Of a DNA stretch of 42,961 nucleotides, positions 28,051-38,004 are shown in pieces. The DNA is from an uncultured Marinoscillum sp. (GTDB lineage Bacteria; Bacteroidota; Bacteroidia; Cytophagales; MED-G16), in the NCBI GenBank assembly GCA_902628365.1, contig CACOMW010000010.1:1-42961 (forward strand), in the 5' to 3' direction. The notes under the pieces were generated by a model that saw only the letters and a program-made list of their open reading frames with translations, ran no database searches and was not told the DNA's origin. Every line of letters begins with the position of its first letter. The stretch's first letter is position 1. Position numbers and translations under genes: made by a program.

Positions 28051-28611
28051 TTAAACAGTGAGAATTTCTTTTTCTTTTGAACTAATTAAATTATCAATTT
28101 TATTAATAAATGAATTTGTAATTTCTTGAATTTCACTTTCTCCTGATCTTATTGAATCTTCAGATAATCCCTCTTCATGTAATTTTTTTAAAGAATCATT
28201 TGATTCCTTTCGGATATTTCTAATAGTTATTTTACATTTTTCCCCCTCATTTTTTACTTGTTTTACCAATACCAGTCGTCTTTCTTCAGTTAAAGGTGGT
28301 ATATTAATAATTATAGTTTCACTGTCATTTTGTGCATTAAGTCCCGTATCACTATTCATTATTGATTTTTCTATTTCAGGAATTATATTTTTGTCCCACG
28401 GTTTAATCATTATAGTCTTAGGATCAGGAGTAGTTATTGATGCAATTTGATTAATAGGAGTAGGATTGCCATAATAATCAACTGAAATATTATTTAATAT
28501 ATTTGGGTTAGCTTTTCCAGCTCTGATTGTGGAAAGTTCTTTATTCATGAACTCTATAGATTTACCCATAGTTTCATTTGTTTTTTCTAAAATTTTATTT
28601 ATCTCCTCCAT
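28051..28611 (-). CDS. frr: Ribosome recycling factor
   Basis: Frr with EF-G splits post-termination ribosomes. The 186-residue protein has the usual start MEEINKIL, the STIRAGKANPNIL block, the VDYYGNPTPINQIASI beta-domain segment and the C-terminal three-helix bundle with LTEERRLVLVKQVK and RNIRKESNDSLKKL. It starts 2 bases after pyrH, a conserved pairing across bacteria. Confidence 0.98.
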   Translation of the reverse strand: MEEINKILEKTNETMGKSIEFMNKELSTIRAGKANPNILNNISVDYYGNPTPINQIASITTPDPKTIMIKPWDKNIIPEIEKSIMNSDTGLNAQNDSETIIINIPPLTEERRLVLVKQVKNEGEKCKITIRNIRKESNDSLKKLHEEGLSEDSIRSGESEIQEITNSFINKIDNLISSKEKEILTV

Positions 28612-28613
28612 AA

Positions 28614-29318
28614 TTAATATACTAATGTTCCAATTTTTTTACCATCAATTATTGATATAAGATTTTTTGGCTTATTCATATCAAAAACAATTATTGGTAG
28701 TTTATTTTCTTTACATAAAGTAAAAGCTGTCATGTCCATAATGCTTAGATTATTTTTATATACATCTTCAAAGCTTATCTCTGTAAATTTTTTTGCATTT
28801 TTATCCTTTTCTGGGTCAGAAGTATATATGCCATCAACTCGAGTTCCTTTTAAAACAACATTAGCTTCTATTTCAATAGCTCTTAAACTTGCTGTGGAGT
28901 CTGTTGTGAAGTAAGGTTTTCCTAATCCCGCTCCAAAAATTACAATTCTACCCTTTTCTAGGTGTCTAATTGCTCTTCTTCTAATGAAAGGTTCACAAAC
29001 TTGATCAATATTTACACCAGACATTAATCTTGTATCGCATCCGATTTTTTCTAATTGGCTTTGTAATGCCATGCAATTTATCAAAGTAGCTAACATACCC
29101 ATGTAATCACCTTGAACTCTTTCTATTCCACTTTTTTCAGCATCAATTCCTCTGAAAATATTTCCTCCACCAATAACTATTGCGATTTCTACTCCTTTTC
29201 TCTTTATTTCTTTTATCTCATTAGAATATTGTTCTAATTGAAGTGGATCAATGCCATAATTTTTATCACCGATCAGTGCTTCCCCACTTACTTTTAATAG
29301 AATTCTTTTAAATTTCAT
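28614..29318 (-). CDS. pyrH: UMP kinase
   Basis: PyrH phosphorylates UMP to UDP and is a hexameric amino-acid-kinase-fold enzyme. Visible are the N-terminal KFKRILLKVSGEAL with the ATP-site lysine, the glycine-rich VIGGGNIFRG loop, the GDYMGMLATLINCMAL helix, and GTRVDGIYTSDPEKDKNA near the end. At 234 residues it is standard. It forms a pyrH-frr operon on the minus strand, divergent from the tRNA-tuf transcription unit. Confidence 0.98.
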   Translation of the reverse strand: MKFKRILLKVSGEALIGDKNYGIDPLQLEQYSNEIKEIKRKGVEIAIVIGGGNIFRGIDAEKSGIERVQGDYMGMLATLINCMALQSQLEKIGCDTRLMSGVNIDQVCEPFIRRRAIRHLEKGRIVIFGAGLGKPYFTTDSTASLRAIEIEANVVLKGTRVDGIYTSDPEKDKNAKKFTEISFEDVYKNNLSIMDMTAFTLCKENKLPIIVFDMNKPKNLISIIDGKKIGTLVY

Positions 29319-29336
29319 TTAAAGATATTTTTGACA

Positions 29337-29344
29337 CAAATATA
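29337..29344 (-). promoter_or_regulatory. Candidate -7 box for pyrH-frr
   Basis: On the minus strand the bases read TATATTTG, matching TAnnTTTG, 18 bases upstream of the pyrH start. The nearest TTTG upstream is 31 bases away, too far for a standard -33 element. Confidence 0.38.
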
Positions 29345-29408
29345 ATATTTCAATTTTGATGTATATCTAAATAAACAAAAAATGATTTAAATAATATTTT
29401 TCTTAAAA

Positions 29409-29439
29409 TTTGAATAAAATAAAAAAGGTTATATTTTTG
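29409..29439 (+). promoter_or_regulatory. Bacteroidota-type promoter for the tRNA-Tyr/Gly/Thr-tuf unit
   Basis: TTTG at 29409-29412 and TATTTTTG at 29432-29439 are separated by exactly 19 bases, a full match to the -33/-7 promoter recognised by the Bacteroidota primary sigma factor. Transcription should start near 29446, about 50 bases before tRNA-Tyr. The same arrangement with an identical -7 box precedes rpsL. Confidence 0.82.
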
Positions 29440-29494
29440 CAAACCTTTGGGCTTATATATATCAAAAAAGGTATTCTTTTTTATTATTGCATAG

Positions 29495-29577
29495 GGGGGG
29501 ATACCAAAGCGGCCAACTGGGGCAGACTGTAAATCTGTTGACTTATGTCTTCGCAGGTTCGAATCCTGCTCCCCCCA
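29495..29577 (+). tRNA. tRNA-Tyr (anticodon GTA)
   Basis: An 83-base class II tRNA. The acceptor stem GGGGGGA pairs with TCCCCCC at 29570-29576, with discriminator A. The anticodon loop is CTGTAAA, and a long variable arm follows. The T arm is GCAGG-TTCGAAT-CCTGC. CCA is not encoded. It is the first of three tRNAs before tuf, the same order (Tyr, Gly, Thr) as in the E. coli tufB region. Confidence 0.96.
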
Positions 29578-29592
29578 CTTAGATGTATACAA

Positions 29593-29665
29593 GCGGGCGT
29601 AGCTCAGTTGGTAGAGCGACAGCCTTCCAAGCTGTAGGTCGCGGGTTCGAGTCTCGTCGCCCGCT
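29593..29665 (+). tRNA. tRNA-Gly (anticodon TCC)
   Basis: A 73-base tRNA with acceptor stem GCGGGCG/CGCCCGC, D arm AGCTC-AGTTGGTA-GAGC, anticodon loop CTTCCAA, T arm beginning GCGGGTTCGAG and discriminator T. CCA is not encoded. It follows tRNA-Tyr by 15 bases. Confidence 0.96.
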
Positions 29666-29673
29666 CTTAATAG

Positions 29674-29745
<72 letters not shown>

Positions 29746-29814
29746 CAGGAAAAGATAGTTTAATAATTGAAAAATTATTTTATTGAATTAAATTTGTATT
29801 AAAAATTAAAAATT

Positions 29815-31002
29815 ATGGCTAAAGAAACATTTGATAGATCAAAACCTCATGTTAATATTGGAACTGTAGGTCATGTTGATCATGGAAAAACAACTTTGAC
29901 TGCTGCTATTACCAAAGTATTGGCTGATAAGGGACTAGCAGAGAAAAAGGATTTTGAACAAATTGATAATGCTCCAGAAGAAAAGGAAAGGGGTATTACA
30001 ATTAATACTGCTCACGTTGAGTATCAAACTGAAAATCGTCATTATGCTCACGTAGACTGTCCTGGGCATGCTGATTATGTTAAAAATATGGTAACTGGTG
30101 CTGCTCAGATGGATGGCGCAATACTTGTTGTTGCAGGAACTGATGGTCCTATGCCTCAAACAAGAGAGCATATTCTTTTAGCAAGACAAGTAGGTGTACC
30201 TGCATTAGTAGTATTTATTAACAAGGTTGACCTAGTTGATGATGCTGAATTATTAGAACTTGTAGAAATGGAAGTAAGAGAATTACTTTCTTTTTATGAA
30301 TTTCCAGGTGATGATATTCCAATTGTTCAAGGTTCTGCTCTTGGTGCCTTAAATGGTGAAGATAAATGGGTTGAAAAAATTATGGAACTTATGAAATCTG
30401 TTGATGAATATATTCCGCAACCTAAAAGAGAAACAGATAAAGATTTTCTTATGCCGGTTGAAGATGTTTTTTCTATAACAGGTAGAGGAACTGTTGCTAC
30501 TGGTAGAATTGAAAGAGGTGTTGTTAATACTGGTGATCCTGTTGATATCATTGGAATGGGTGCAAAAGATTTAAAGTCTACAATAACTGGTGTTGAAATG
30601 TTTAGAAAAATTCTTGAAAAAGGTGAAGCTGGTGATAATGCTGGTATGTTGTTACGTGGTATTGAAAAAGAAGATATAAAGAGAGGTATGATAATTTGTA
30701 AGCCAGGTTCTGTGACACCTCACTCACATTTTAAGGCTGAAGTATATGTGTTGTCTAAAGAAGAAGGTGGAAGACATACACCTTTTTTCAAGAAATATAG
30801 ACCTCAATTTTATTTAAGAACTACTGATGTAACTGGAGAAATTTCTCTTCCTGAAAAAGTAGAAATGGTAATGCCAGGTGATAATGTTACTATTGAAGTA
30901 AAATTAATCAATAGAGTAGCTTTAGAAAAAGGCCTTAGATTTGCTATTCGAGAAGGAGGAAGAACTGTTGGAGCTGGACAAGTAACCGAAATACTAGATT
31001 AA
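29815..31002 (+). CDS. tuf: Elongation factor Tu
   Basis: EF-Tu delivers aminoacyl-tRNA to the ribosome. At 395 residues it has the usual three domains. G1 is GHVDHGKT near residues 19-26, the switch I segment is [15 protein letters not shown]3 is [12 protein letters not shown] and G4 is NKVD. The C-terminal domain ends [20 protein letters not shown]. It lies behind three tRNA genes under a strong promoter, and an 18-bp inverted repeat follows 15 bases after the stop. Whether a second tuf exists elsewhere cannot be seen. Confidence 0.99.
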   Translation: MAKETFDRSKPHVNIGTVGHVDHGKTTLTAAITKVLADKGLAEKKDFEQIDNAPEEKERGITINTAHVEYQTENRHYAHVDCPGHADYVKNMVTGAAQMDGAILVVAGTDGPMPQTREHILLARQVGVPALVVFINKVDLVDDAELLELVEMEVRELLSFYEFPGDDIPIVQGSALGALNGEDKWVEKIMELMKSVDEYIPQPKRETDKDFLMPVEDVFSITGRGTVATGRIERGVVNTGDPVDIIGMGAKDLKSTITGVEMFRKILEKGEAGDNAGMLLRGIEKEDIKRGMIICKPGSVTPHSHFKAEVYVLSKEEGGRHTPFFKKYRPQFYLRTTDVTGEISLPEKVEMVMPGDNVTIEVKLINRVALEKGLRFAIREGGRTVGAGQVTEILD

Positions 31003-31017
31003 TATTTTTGGATATCT

Positions 31018-31058
31018 TTTAGAGTAATTGTTTGTATATAACAAACAATTACTCTAAA
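31018..31058 (+). terminator. 18-bp perfect inverted repeat after tuf (terminator-like)
   Basis: TTTAGAGTAATTGTTTGT (31018-31035) is perfectly complementary to bases 31041-31058, with the 5-base loop ATATA. It lies 15 bases past the tuf stop, the place for a terminator, but only three T residues follow the right arm, so termination may be partial. The right arm overlaps the -7 box of the next promoter. Confidence 0.65.
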
Positions 31059-31062
31059 TTTG
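31031..31062 (+). promoter_or_regulatory. Promoter for tRNA-Trp-secE-nusG-rpl, embedded in the dyad
   Basis: TTTG at 31031-31034 and TAAATTTG at 31055-31062 are separated by 20 bases, matching the Bacteroidota -33/-7 consensus. Initiation near 31069 would give about 24 bases before tRNA-Trp. The -33 box lies inside the left arm of the inverted repeat and the -7 box starts in the right arm. Confidence 0.65.
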
Positions 31063-31092
31063 CAGGTCATTTGACCTTCATTTGTTCTTAAA

Positions 31093-31165
31093 ACGGGTGT
31101 AGCTCAATTGGTAGAGTAGCGGTCTCCAAAACCGTTGGCTGGGAGTTCGAGTCTCTCCACCCGTG
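31093..31165 (+). tRNA. tRNA-Trp (anticodon CCA)
   Basis: A 73-base tRNA with acceptor stem ACGGGTG/CACCCGT, D arm AGCTC-AATTGGTA-GAGT, anticodon loop CTCCAAA, T arm GGGAGTTCGAGTCTCTC and discriminator G. CCA is not encoded. Location between tuf and secE is conserved in many bacteria. Confidence 0.96.
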
Positions 31166-31196
31166 CAAACGGGAGTTAAATTATTTATTATTGATT

Positions 31197-31388
31197 ATGA
31201 AAAACTTGATAAATTATCTTACCCAGTCTTACGAAGAAATGATCCACAAAGTATCTTGGCCTAGCCTAAGTAGTCTACAAAATAGTTCCGTATTGGTTTT
31301 AGTTGCTTCTCTAATTTTTGCAATTTTCATTGGCTTAATAGATTTAGGTTTTGAAAATTTAATGTCAATTTTTTATAAATCCTTTTAA
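31197..31388 (+). CDS. secE: Preprotein translocase subunit SecE
   Basis: SecE clamps SecY in the Sec translocon. The 63-residue single-span form is seen: an amphipathic N-terminal helix with YEEMIHKVSWPS, the family signature around KVSWPS, and one membrane segment (about residues 33-54). The ATG at 31197 is chosen over an in-frame TTG at 31191 because it begins MKNLINYL, the normal start. nusG follows after 8 bases. Confidence 0.95.
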   Translation: MKNLINYLTQSYEEMIHKVSWPSLSSLQNSSVLVLVASLIFAIFIGLIDLGFENLMSIFYKSF

Positions 31389-31396
31389 ATATTGTT

Positions 31397-31948
31397 ATGA
31401 GTGTAAAATGGTATGTTATAAGGGCCATAAGTGGCAAAGAGAATAAAATAAAGACTTATTTAGAAAAAGAAATTGTTAGAAAAAAACTAGAAAAGTTTGT
31501 TCCTGATGTTTTAATTCCTAATGAAAAAATTTATGTTATGAGGGATGGTAAAAAGAAAATAAAAGAAAGAAATTACTTTCCAGGTTATGTTTTAGTTTCT
31601 GCTGATTTTTCTCATGGTGAAGTTCAACATCTAATTAATAATATCCCTGGAGTTATTGGCTTTCTTGGTTCTGGAAAAGGTGCTTCCAAAATACCTATTC
31701 CATTACGTGAGGATGAAATAAATAGAATATTTGGAAAAGTTGATGAATCTAAAATTGATGAAGCTTCGTCATTGACTTCTTTTGTCGTGGGTGAAAGTGT
31801 TAAAGTAATGGATGGTCCTTTCAATGGTTTTACTGGTAATATTTCTGAAATATTTGAAGAAAGAAAAAAAATTAATGTTTCTGTTAAAATTTTTGGAAGA
31901 AGTACTCCAGTAGAATTAAATTATTATCAGGTTGAAAAAGTAAATTAA
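31397..31948 (+). CDS. nusG: Transcription termination/antitermination factor NusG
   Basis: NusG binds RNA polymerase and couples it to ribosomes or Rho. The 183-residue protein has an NGN domain starting KWYVIRAISGKENKIKTYLE, a conserved block YFPGYVLVSADFS, IPGVIGFLGSG and a C-terminal KOW domain with VGESVKVMDGPFNGFTGNISEI. Its stop codon abuts the rplK start with no spacer. Confidence 0.98.
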   Translation: MSVKWYVIRAISGKENKIKTYLEKEIVRKKLEKFVPDVLIPNEKIYVMRDGKKKIKERNYFPGYVLVSADFSHGEVQHLINNIPGVIGFLGSGKGASKIPIPLREDEINRIFGKVDESKIDEASSLTSFVVGESVKVMDGPFNGFTGNISEIFEERKKINVSVKIFGRSTPVELNYYQVEKVN

Positions 31949-32389
31949 ATGGCAAAACAAATCGATACATATCTAAAATTGCAAATAAGAGGAGGACAAG
32001 CAAATCCTTCCCCACCTGTTGGTCCTGCATTAGGAAGTAAAGGTTTAAATATCATGGAATTTTGTAATCAATTCAATGCTAGAAGTGAAGATAAAAAAGG
32101 GCAAGTTTTACCTGTTTTAATTACAATTTATAAAGATAAATCTTTTGATTTTGTTATTAAAACACCTCCTGCTTCTGTCTTAATTCTTGAAGCTGCTAAT
32201 AAAAAGAAAGGTTCAGATCAATCAAATATAAATAAAGTAGGATCTATTACTTGGGATCAAGTTAAAACTATTGCAGAGACAAAAATGAAGGATCTTAATT
32301 CATTTAAAATCGAATCTGCAATGATGATGATAGCAGGAACTGCAAGAAGTATGGGTGTAAGAGTTAAAGGTGATTTTCCTGTGAATTAA
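31949..32389 (+). CDS. rplK: 50S ribosomal protein L11
   Basis: L11 forms the GTPase-associated stalk base with 23S rRNA. The 146-residue sequence has the N-terminal [21 protein letters not shown] with its prolines, the [11 protein letters not shown] segment, KTPPASVLI and the C-terminal rRNA-binding [12 protein letters not shown]. It starts immediately after the nusG stop and is followed by rplA after 13 bases. Confidence 0.99.
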   Translation: MAKQIDTYLKLQIRGGQANPSPPVGPALGSKGLNIMEFCNQFNARSEDKKGQVLPVLITIYKDKSFDFVIKTPPASVLILEAANKKKGSDQSNINKVGSITWDQVKTIAETKMKDLNSFKIESAMMMIAGTARSMGVRVKGDFPVN

Positions 32390-32402
32390 ATTAATTTTAT
32401 AA

Positions 32403-33101
32403 ATGATTAGAATAAAGAATAATAAAAAAAAGGGTTTAGAAAAGTATAGAATAGATGATTTTTATTCACTTAAAAAGGCATCTGAATTAGTTAAAGAAAT
32501 TTCTTTTGAAAAATTCGATGCTTCAGTTGATATGGATATAAGACTTGGTGTTGATCCAAAAAAAGCTGATCAAATGGTAAGAGGGGTTGTTGTTTTACCA
32601 CATGGTACTGGGAAAAAGAATAAAGTCTTAGTTTTATGCAATCCTGATAAAGAAAAAGAATCTAAGGATTCAGGTGCTGATTTAGTAGGTTTAGATCAAT
32701 ACACAAAAAAAATTGAATCCGGATGGACAGATTTTGATATTATCATAACTCAACCTTCTTTAATGCCAAAATTAGGTAAACTGGGAAAAATTCTTGGACC
32801 AAGAGGATTAATGCCCAACCCTAAATCTGGAACTGTTACAGATGATCTTGGTAAAGCAATTAAAGAAGTTAAAGGAGGTAAAATTGATTTTAAAGTTGAT
32901 AAAAATGGAATTATTCACTCTTCTATTGGTAAGGTTTCTTTTGATTCTACCAAAATTGAAGAAAATGCTTCAAAATTAATTGACTCTATCGTAAAGTTAA
33001 AACCGTCTTCTACCAAAGGCAGTTATCTTAAAAGTATTTCAATTTCGAGTACTATGAGTAGTTCTATTAAAATTGATAAATCAAGTATAATTAACTTATA
33101 A
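32403..33101 (+). CDS. rplA: 50S ribosomal protein L1
   Basis: L1 binds the mobile stalk of 23S rRNA and in many bacteria represses its own operon. The 232-residue protein has [28 protein letters not shown], the signature around [19 protein letters not shown] and a [22 protein letters not shown] block. No mRNA mimic of the 23S site was identified upstream, so autoregulation is unproven here. Confidence 0.98.
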   Translation: MIRIKNNKKKGLEKYRIDDFYSLKKASELVKEISFEKFDASVDMDIRLGVDPKKADQMVRGVVVLPHGTGKKNKVLVLCNPDKEKESKDSGADLVGLDQYTKKIESGWTDFDIIITQPSLMPKLGKLGKILGPRGLMPNPKSGTVTDDLGKAIKEVKGGKIDFKVDKNGIIHSSIGKVSFDSTKIEENASKLIDSIVKLKPSSTKGSYLKSISISSTMSSSIKIDKSSIINL

Positions 33102-33102
33102 T

Positions 33103-33639
33103 ATGCAAAAAGAAGATAAAATATTATTAGTAAAAAATTTATCAAAGAAATTTGATGAAAATAATATTTTTTATATAATGGATGCTTCTGGTCTTACGGT
33201 CTCTCAAGTAAATCAATTTAGAGAAAAATGTTTTAAAAAAGATATTGAATATAATGTTATAAAAAATTCATTTATAAAAAAAGCTCTTGAAAATAATGAA
33301 AATGATTATTCTCCATTAATTAATAAAGATGTTCTTTCTGGTTTTTCTGGTATACTTTTTTCAAAGTTAAGTCCAAGTGAACCAGCTAAAATTTTAAAAG
33401 ATTTTAGAAAAATTACTGGAGATAATTATTTAAAGTTAAAAGCAGCTTCTATAGATTTAGAATTTTATATAGGAGATGAAAATTTAAATTCTTTAAGTAA
33501 GTTAAAGAGTAAAAATGAACTAATTGGTGGTATAATTACATTATTAAAATCACCAATTAAAAATGTTTTAAGCTCCCTAAAGGGTGCAGAAAGTAAACTC
33601 TCTGGGGTTATTAAACAATTAGAAAATAATAGTAAATAA
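33103..33639 (+). CDS. rplJ: 50S ribosomal protein L10
   Basis: L10 anchors the L7/L12 dimers. The 178-residue sequence shows the N-terminal KEDKILLVKNLSKKF, DASGLTVSQVNQFREKC, VIKNSFIKKALE and a C-terminal helix for L7/L12 binding. It begins one base after the rplA stop, so no leader is present between them, unlike the E. coli rplJ leader. Confidence 0.97.
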   Translation: MQKEDKILLVKNLSKKFDENNIFYIMDASGLTVSQVNQFREKCFKKDIEYNVIKNSFIKKALENNENDYSPLINKDVLSGFSGILFSKLSPSEPAKILKDFRKITGDNYLKLKAASIDLEFYIGDENLNSLSKLKSKNELIGGIITLLKSPIKNVLSSLKGAESKLSGVIKQLENNSK

Positions 33640-33657
33640 AACTAAAATTATAATAAA

Positions 33658-34041
33658 ATGGCAGATATAAAATCATTAGCTGAAAAACTTGTTAATTTAT
33701 CAGTAAAAGATGTGAATGAATTAGCAAATATTTTAAAAGATGAATATGGTATTGAACCTGCAGCTGCAGCTGTAGTATCAACAGCAGCTTCATCTGGTGG
33801 GTCAGATTCTTCTGAAGCAACTGAAGAAAAGTCAAATTTTGATATAATATTGAAATCGGCTGGAGCTTCTAAATTAGCAATCGTAAAACTTGTAAAAGAA
33901 ATTTCTGGTTTAGGATTGAAAGATGCTAAAGACTTAGTCGATGCTGCTCCAAAAGCAGTTAAAGAGGGTGTTGCTAAAGATGAAGCAGAAACAGCTAAGA
34001 AGCAATTAGAGGAAGCTGGTGCTGAAGTTGAATTAAAGTAA
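33658..34041 (+). CDS. rplL: 50S ribosomal protein L7/L12
   Basis: The stalk protein that recruits translational GTPases. The 127-residue sequence has an N-terminal dimerisation domain (1-30), an Ala/Ser-rich hinge (about 35-58) and the C-terminal domain [20 protein letters not shown] through [16 protein letters not shown] to [11 protein letters not shown] 67-base A/T-rich spacer separates it from rpoB; no convincing hairpin or promoter was recognised in it. Confidence 0.98.
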   Translation: MADIKSLAEKLVNLSVKDVNELANILKDEYGIEPAAAAVVSTAASSGGSDSSEATEEKSNFDIILKSAGASKLAIVKLVKEISGLGLKDAKDLVDAAPKAVKEGVAKDEAETAKKQLEEAGAEVELK

Positions 34042-34108
34042 AACGATAACTGATTAAAATAAAACTTAGTTTTTTTTGAATTGTTTTTTAATTTAAATAC
34101 ATAGACTA

Positions 34109-37100
34109 TTGAGAAATAATAATACATCAAAAAGAGTTGATTTTTCTAAAATTAGAAGGATAATTGATTATCCTGATTTTCTAGATGTTCAATTACAGTC
34201 CTATAAAGATTTTTTTCAATTAGAGACAGCACCTGAGAATAGAACACACGAAGGTCTTTATAAAGTTTTTATGGAGAATTTTCCAATTTCTGATTCAAGA
34301 GAAAATTTTATTTTAGAATTTGTAGATTATACGGTTGATCCTCCAAAATATAATGTTAATGAATGTGTTGATAGAGGATTAACATATTCCTTGCCTTTAA
34401 AAGCAAAATTAAGATTGATATGTAATGATGAGGATAATGATGATTTTGAAACAATTGAACAAGAAGTTTTTTTAGGCAACATTCCCTACATGACTTTGAA
34501 AGGATCATTTGTTATCAATGGAGCAGAGAGAGTTGTTGTTTCTCAACTTCATAGGTCTCCTGGAGTATTTTTTGCTCAAAGTAAACATACAAATGGCACA
34601 CCTTTATATTCAGCTAGAATTATTCCATTCAGAGGTTCTTGGATCGAGTTTGCTACTGATGTAAATAATATAATGTATGCTTATATAGATAGAAAAAAGA
34701 AATTCCCGATTACAACTTTATTAAGAGCAATAGGTTATGGTACAGATAAAGATATTTTAGATATATTTAATTTATCTGAAGAAATAACTGTTTCAAAGTC
34801 AAATTTAAAATCTATTATTGGAAGAAAACTTGCAGCAAGGGTTTTAAAGACTTGGATTGAAGATTTTGTAGATGAAGATACTGGTGAGTTAATATCTGTT
34901 GATAGAAATGAAGTGATTTTAGAAAGAGATCATGAAATACAAAAAGAAGATATTCAGACTATAATTGATTCTGAATCAGCTTCAATAATTCTTCATAGAG
35001 AGGATATAAATATTGCTGAGTACATGACAATATTTAACACACTTAAAAAAGATAGTTCAAACTCAGAAAAAGAGGCATTAGAAGAAATTTATAGACAACT
35101 AAGAAATTCTGAAGCACCTGATGAAGAGACCGCTAGAGATATTATTCAAAATCTATTTTTTAGTGATAAAAGGTATGATCTAGGTGAGGTTGGTAGATAT
35201 AGAATAAATAAAAAATTAGGTATAAATGATGATTTTGAAACAAGAGTTTTAACTAAAAATGATATTATTTTAATTGTTAAATATTTGATAACATTAATTA
35301 ATGCAAAAGCTGTTGTTGATGATATTGATCATTTGAGTAATAGGAGAGTTAGAACTGTTGGTGAGCAGCTTTATTCTCAATTTGGTGTTGGATTAGCAAG
35401 AATGTCAAGAACAATTAGGGAAAGAATGAATGTAAGAGATAATGAAGATTTCAAACCGGTTGATTTAATTAATGCTAGAACACTAACTTCTGTTATAAAT
35501 TCATTTTTTGGAACAAACCAATTATCTCAATTTATGGATCAAACAAATCCTCTAGCTGAAATAACTCATAAAAGAAGGATGTCTGCTTTAGGTCCAGGTG
35601 GATTATCAAGGGAAAGAGCTGGTTTTGAAGTTAGGGATGTTCATTATACTCACTATGGAAGATTATGTACAATTGAAACTCCTGAGGGCCCAAATATTGG
35701 ACTAATTTCATCTTTATGTGTTCATGCTAAAGTTAATAATATGGGTTTTATTGAAACACCTTATAGAAAAGTTGAAAAAGGTAAAGTTGATATGTCTGGA
35801 AAAGCTTTTTATTTAACAGCTGAAGATGAAGATGATTCATATATAGCCCAAGCTAATGCTGATTTAAAAGCATCAGGTCATTTTAAAAATAATTTAGTTA
35901 AAACCAGATTTGAAGGAGATTTTCCTCTCGTTAAGGGTAAAGAAATTAAATACATGGATGTTGCACCTAATCAAATTGTTTCAGTTGCTGCTTCATTAAT
36001 TCCTTTTTTAGAACATGATGATGCAAATAGAGCTTTAATGGGCTCAAATATGATGAGACAGGCAGTTCCTTTGATGAGACCTGAGGCTCCTATTGTTGGA
36101 ACAGGTATTGAATCTAGGGTTGCTAGTGATTCTAGATCGACAATTGTCGCAGAAGGAAAAGGTAAAGTTACTTATGTAGATTCTCATAAAATAGAAATTG
36201 TTTATGATTTAAATAAGGATGAAAAGCTTGTTTCTTTTGATGATGATGATAATAGAAAAACTTATGATTTGGTAAAGTTTAGAAGATCAAATCAAGATAC
36301 ATGTGTCAATATTTCACCAATAGTTAAAATAGGTGATAAAGTTTCTAAAGGCCAAGTTTTATGTCAAGGGTTTGCTACAGATAATGGCGAATTAGCTTTA
36401 GGGAGAAATTTAAAAGTTGCTTTTATGCCTTGGCAGGGATATAATTTTGAAGATGCTATTGTTATATCTGAAAAAGTTGTTAAGGATGATATTTTTACAT
36501 CTCTTCATATTGAAGAATTTAAATTGGAAGTTAGAGATACCAAAAGAGGGCAAGAAGAATTTACATCAGAATTACCAAATGTAAGTGATGAAGCAGTTAA
36601 GAATTTAGATGAAAACGGTATAGTAGTTGAAGGATCTAGTGTTAAAGAAGGTGATATTCTTATTGGAAAAATAACTCCTAAAGGAGAAAGCGACCCTACT
36701 CCAGAAGAGAGATTATTAAGAGCAATTTTTGGTGATAAAGCTGGAGACGTTAAAGATGCTTCTTTAAAGGGACCACCATCATTAAACGGTGTTGTTGTGG
36801 GTAGTAAAGTATTTTCTAGACAAAAAAAAGATAAGGAATCTAAAAAGTTAATAAAAAAACAGTTAGATAAATTAAAACAGAATTATAGTAAATCTTTAAA
36901 TGATCTTAAAAATAAGTTGATAGGTAAGTTTGAAATTTTACTAAAATCTAAAAAATCACAAGATATTTATCACAAATATGGAGATTTGGTCATAAAAAAA
37001 GGTACTAACTTCACAAGAAAAAACATTTCTGAAAAACTTTTTCCAACTGATAATATTTATTATGATAAATCTAGTTTAAATGTTCCAGAAGAATCTAGTT

Positions 37101-37987
37101 TGCTTAATGATATTGTTTTAGAAAATTGGACAGATGATAATAAGATTAATAATCTTGTTGCAAAAGCAGTAAAGAATTACATTATTAAAAGAAATGATTT
37201 AATATCTATTTTTAAACGAGAGATATATTCTCTAGAGGTTGGAGATGAATTAGCTCCTGGAATTGTTCAAATGGCAAAAGTTTTTGTTGCAAAAAAAAGA
37301 AAGTTAAAGGTTGGTGATAAGATGGCAGGAAGGCATGGTAATAAAGGTGTTGTAGCAAAAATTGTTAGAGAAGAAGATATGCCTTTTCTTGAAGACGGTT
37401 CTTCTGTTGATATAGTTTTAAACCCATTGGGTGTTCCTTCAAGAATGAACATTGGTCAATTATACGAGACGGCTTTAGGTTGGGCGGGTTTAGAATTAAA
37501 TAGAAAATATATGACGCCAATTTTTGATGGTGCAACAACCGAAGAGGTTAGGAAAGAACTTAAGGATGCTGGATTACCTGAATTTGGTAGAACATATTTA
37601 TATGATGGTATGTCGGGTAAAAAATTTGATCAGCCAGTGACTGTTGGGGTAATCTACATGTTGAAACTAGGTCATTTAGTTGATGATAAAATGCATTCCA
37701 GATCAATTGGTCCTTACTCATTGATTACACAACAACCATTAGGAGGTAAAGCTCAGTTTGGTGGTCAAAGATTTGGTGAAATGGAAGTTTGGGCTCTTGA
37801 AGCTTTTGGTGCTTCTCATATTCTACAAGAAATATTAACTATTAAGTCCGATGATATTATTGGCAGAGCTCGAGCATATGAATCTATTGTTAAAGGTGAA
37901 AATATGCATAAACCAAATGTACCTGAATCATTTAATGTTTTAGTACATGAGTTACGTGGATTATCATTAGAAATAACAATGAAATAA
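34109..37987 (+). CDS. rpoB: RNA polymerase beta subunit
   Basis: A 1292-residue catalytic subunit. The N-terminus [23 protein letters not shown] is conserved. The only start matching the family is TTG at 34109, because an in-frame stop occurs at 34094-34096 with no ATG between. The rifampicin region around [19 protein letters not shown] to [15 protein letters not shown] has the wild-type residues at the common resistance positions. Later motifs include [27 protein letters not shown] and the C-terminal [20 protein letters not shown] with [12 protein letters not shown]. The stretch near residues 905-1010 is Lys-rich, in the region where Bacteroidota beta subunits vary. rpoC follows after 17 bases. 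Confidence 0.99.
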   Translation: MRNNNTSKRVDFSKIRRIIDYPDFLDVQLQSYKDFFQLETAPENRTHEGLYKVFMENFPISDSRENFILEFVDYTVDPPKYNVNECVDRGLTYSLPLKAKLRLICNDEDNDDFETIEQEVFLGNIPYMTLKGSFVINGAERVVVSQLHRSPGVFFAQSKHTNGTPLYSARIIPFRGSWIEFATDVNNIMYAYIDRKKKFPITTLLRAIGYGTDKDILDIFNLSEEITVSKSNLKSIIGRKLAARVLKTWIEDFVDEDTGELISVDRNEVILERDHEIQKEDIQTIIDSESASIILHREDINIAEYMTIFNTLKKDSSNSEKEALEEIYRQLRNSEAPDEETARDIIQNLFFSDKRYDLGEVGRYRINKKLGINDDFETRVLTKNDIILIVKYLITLINAKAVVDDIDHLSNRRVRTVGEQLYSQFGVGLARMSRTIRERMNVRDNEDFKPVDLINARTLTSVINSFFGTNQLSQFMDQTNPLAEITHKRRMSALGPGGLSRERAGFEVRDVHYTHYGRLCTIETPEGPNIGLISSLCVHAKVNNMGFIETPYRKVEKGKVDMSGKAFYLTAEDEDDSYIAQANADLKASGHFKNNLVKTRFEGDFPLVKGKEIKYMDVAPNQIVSVAASLIPFLEHDDANRALMGSNMMRQAVPLMRPEAPIVGTGIESRVASDSRSTIVAEGKGKVTYVDSHKIEIVYDLNKDEKLVSFDDDDNRKTYDLVKFRRSNQDTCVNISPIVKIGDKVSKGQVLCQGFATDNGELALGRNLKVAFMPWQGYNFEDAIVISEKVVKDDIFTSLHIEEFKLEVRDTKRGQEEFTSELPNVSDEAVKNLDENGIVVEGSSVKEGDILIGKITPKGESDPTPEERLLRAIFGDKAGDVKDASLKGPPSLNGVVVGSKVFSRQKKDKESKKLIKKQLDKLKQNYSKSLNDLKNKLIGKFEILLKSKKSQDIYHKYGDLVIKKGTNFTRKNISEKLFPTDNIYYDKSSLNVPEESSLLNDIVLENWTDDNKINNLVAKAVKNYIIKRNDLISIFKREIYSLEVGDELAPGIVQMAKVFVAKKRKLKVGDKMAGRHGNKGVVAKIVREEDMPFLEDGSSVDIVLNPLGVPSRMNIGQLYETALGWAGLELNRKYMTPIFDGATTEEVRKELKDAGLPEFGRTYLYDGMSGKKFDQPVTVGVIYMLKLGHLVDDKMHSRSIGPYSLITQQPLGGKAQFGGQRFGEMEVWALEAFGASHILQEILTIKSDDIIGRARAYESIVKGENMHKPNVPESFNVLVHELRGLSLEITMK

Positions 37988-38004
37988 ATTTATATTCAAA
38001 TTAT

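Noticed and set aside
33640-33657. An L10-type autoregulatory leader before rplJ or rplL
   Set aside because: rplJ begins one base after rplA, and the rplJ-rplL gap is only 18 A/T-rich bases with no hairpin.
33648-34130. A 160-residue minus-strand open frame over rplL
   Set aside because: It is the mirror of the Ala-rich rplL coding sequence, low in complexity and without a family.
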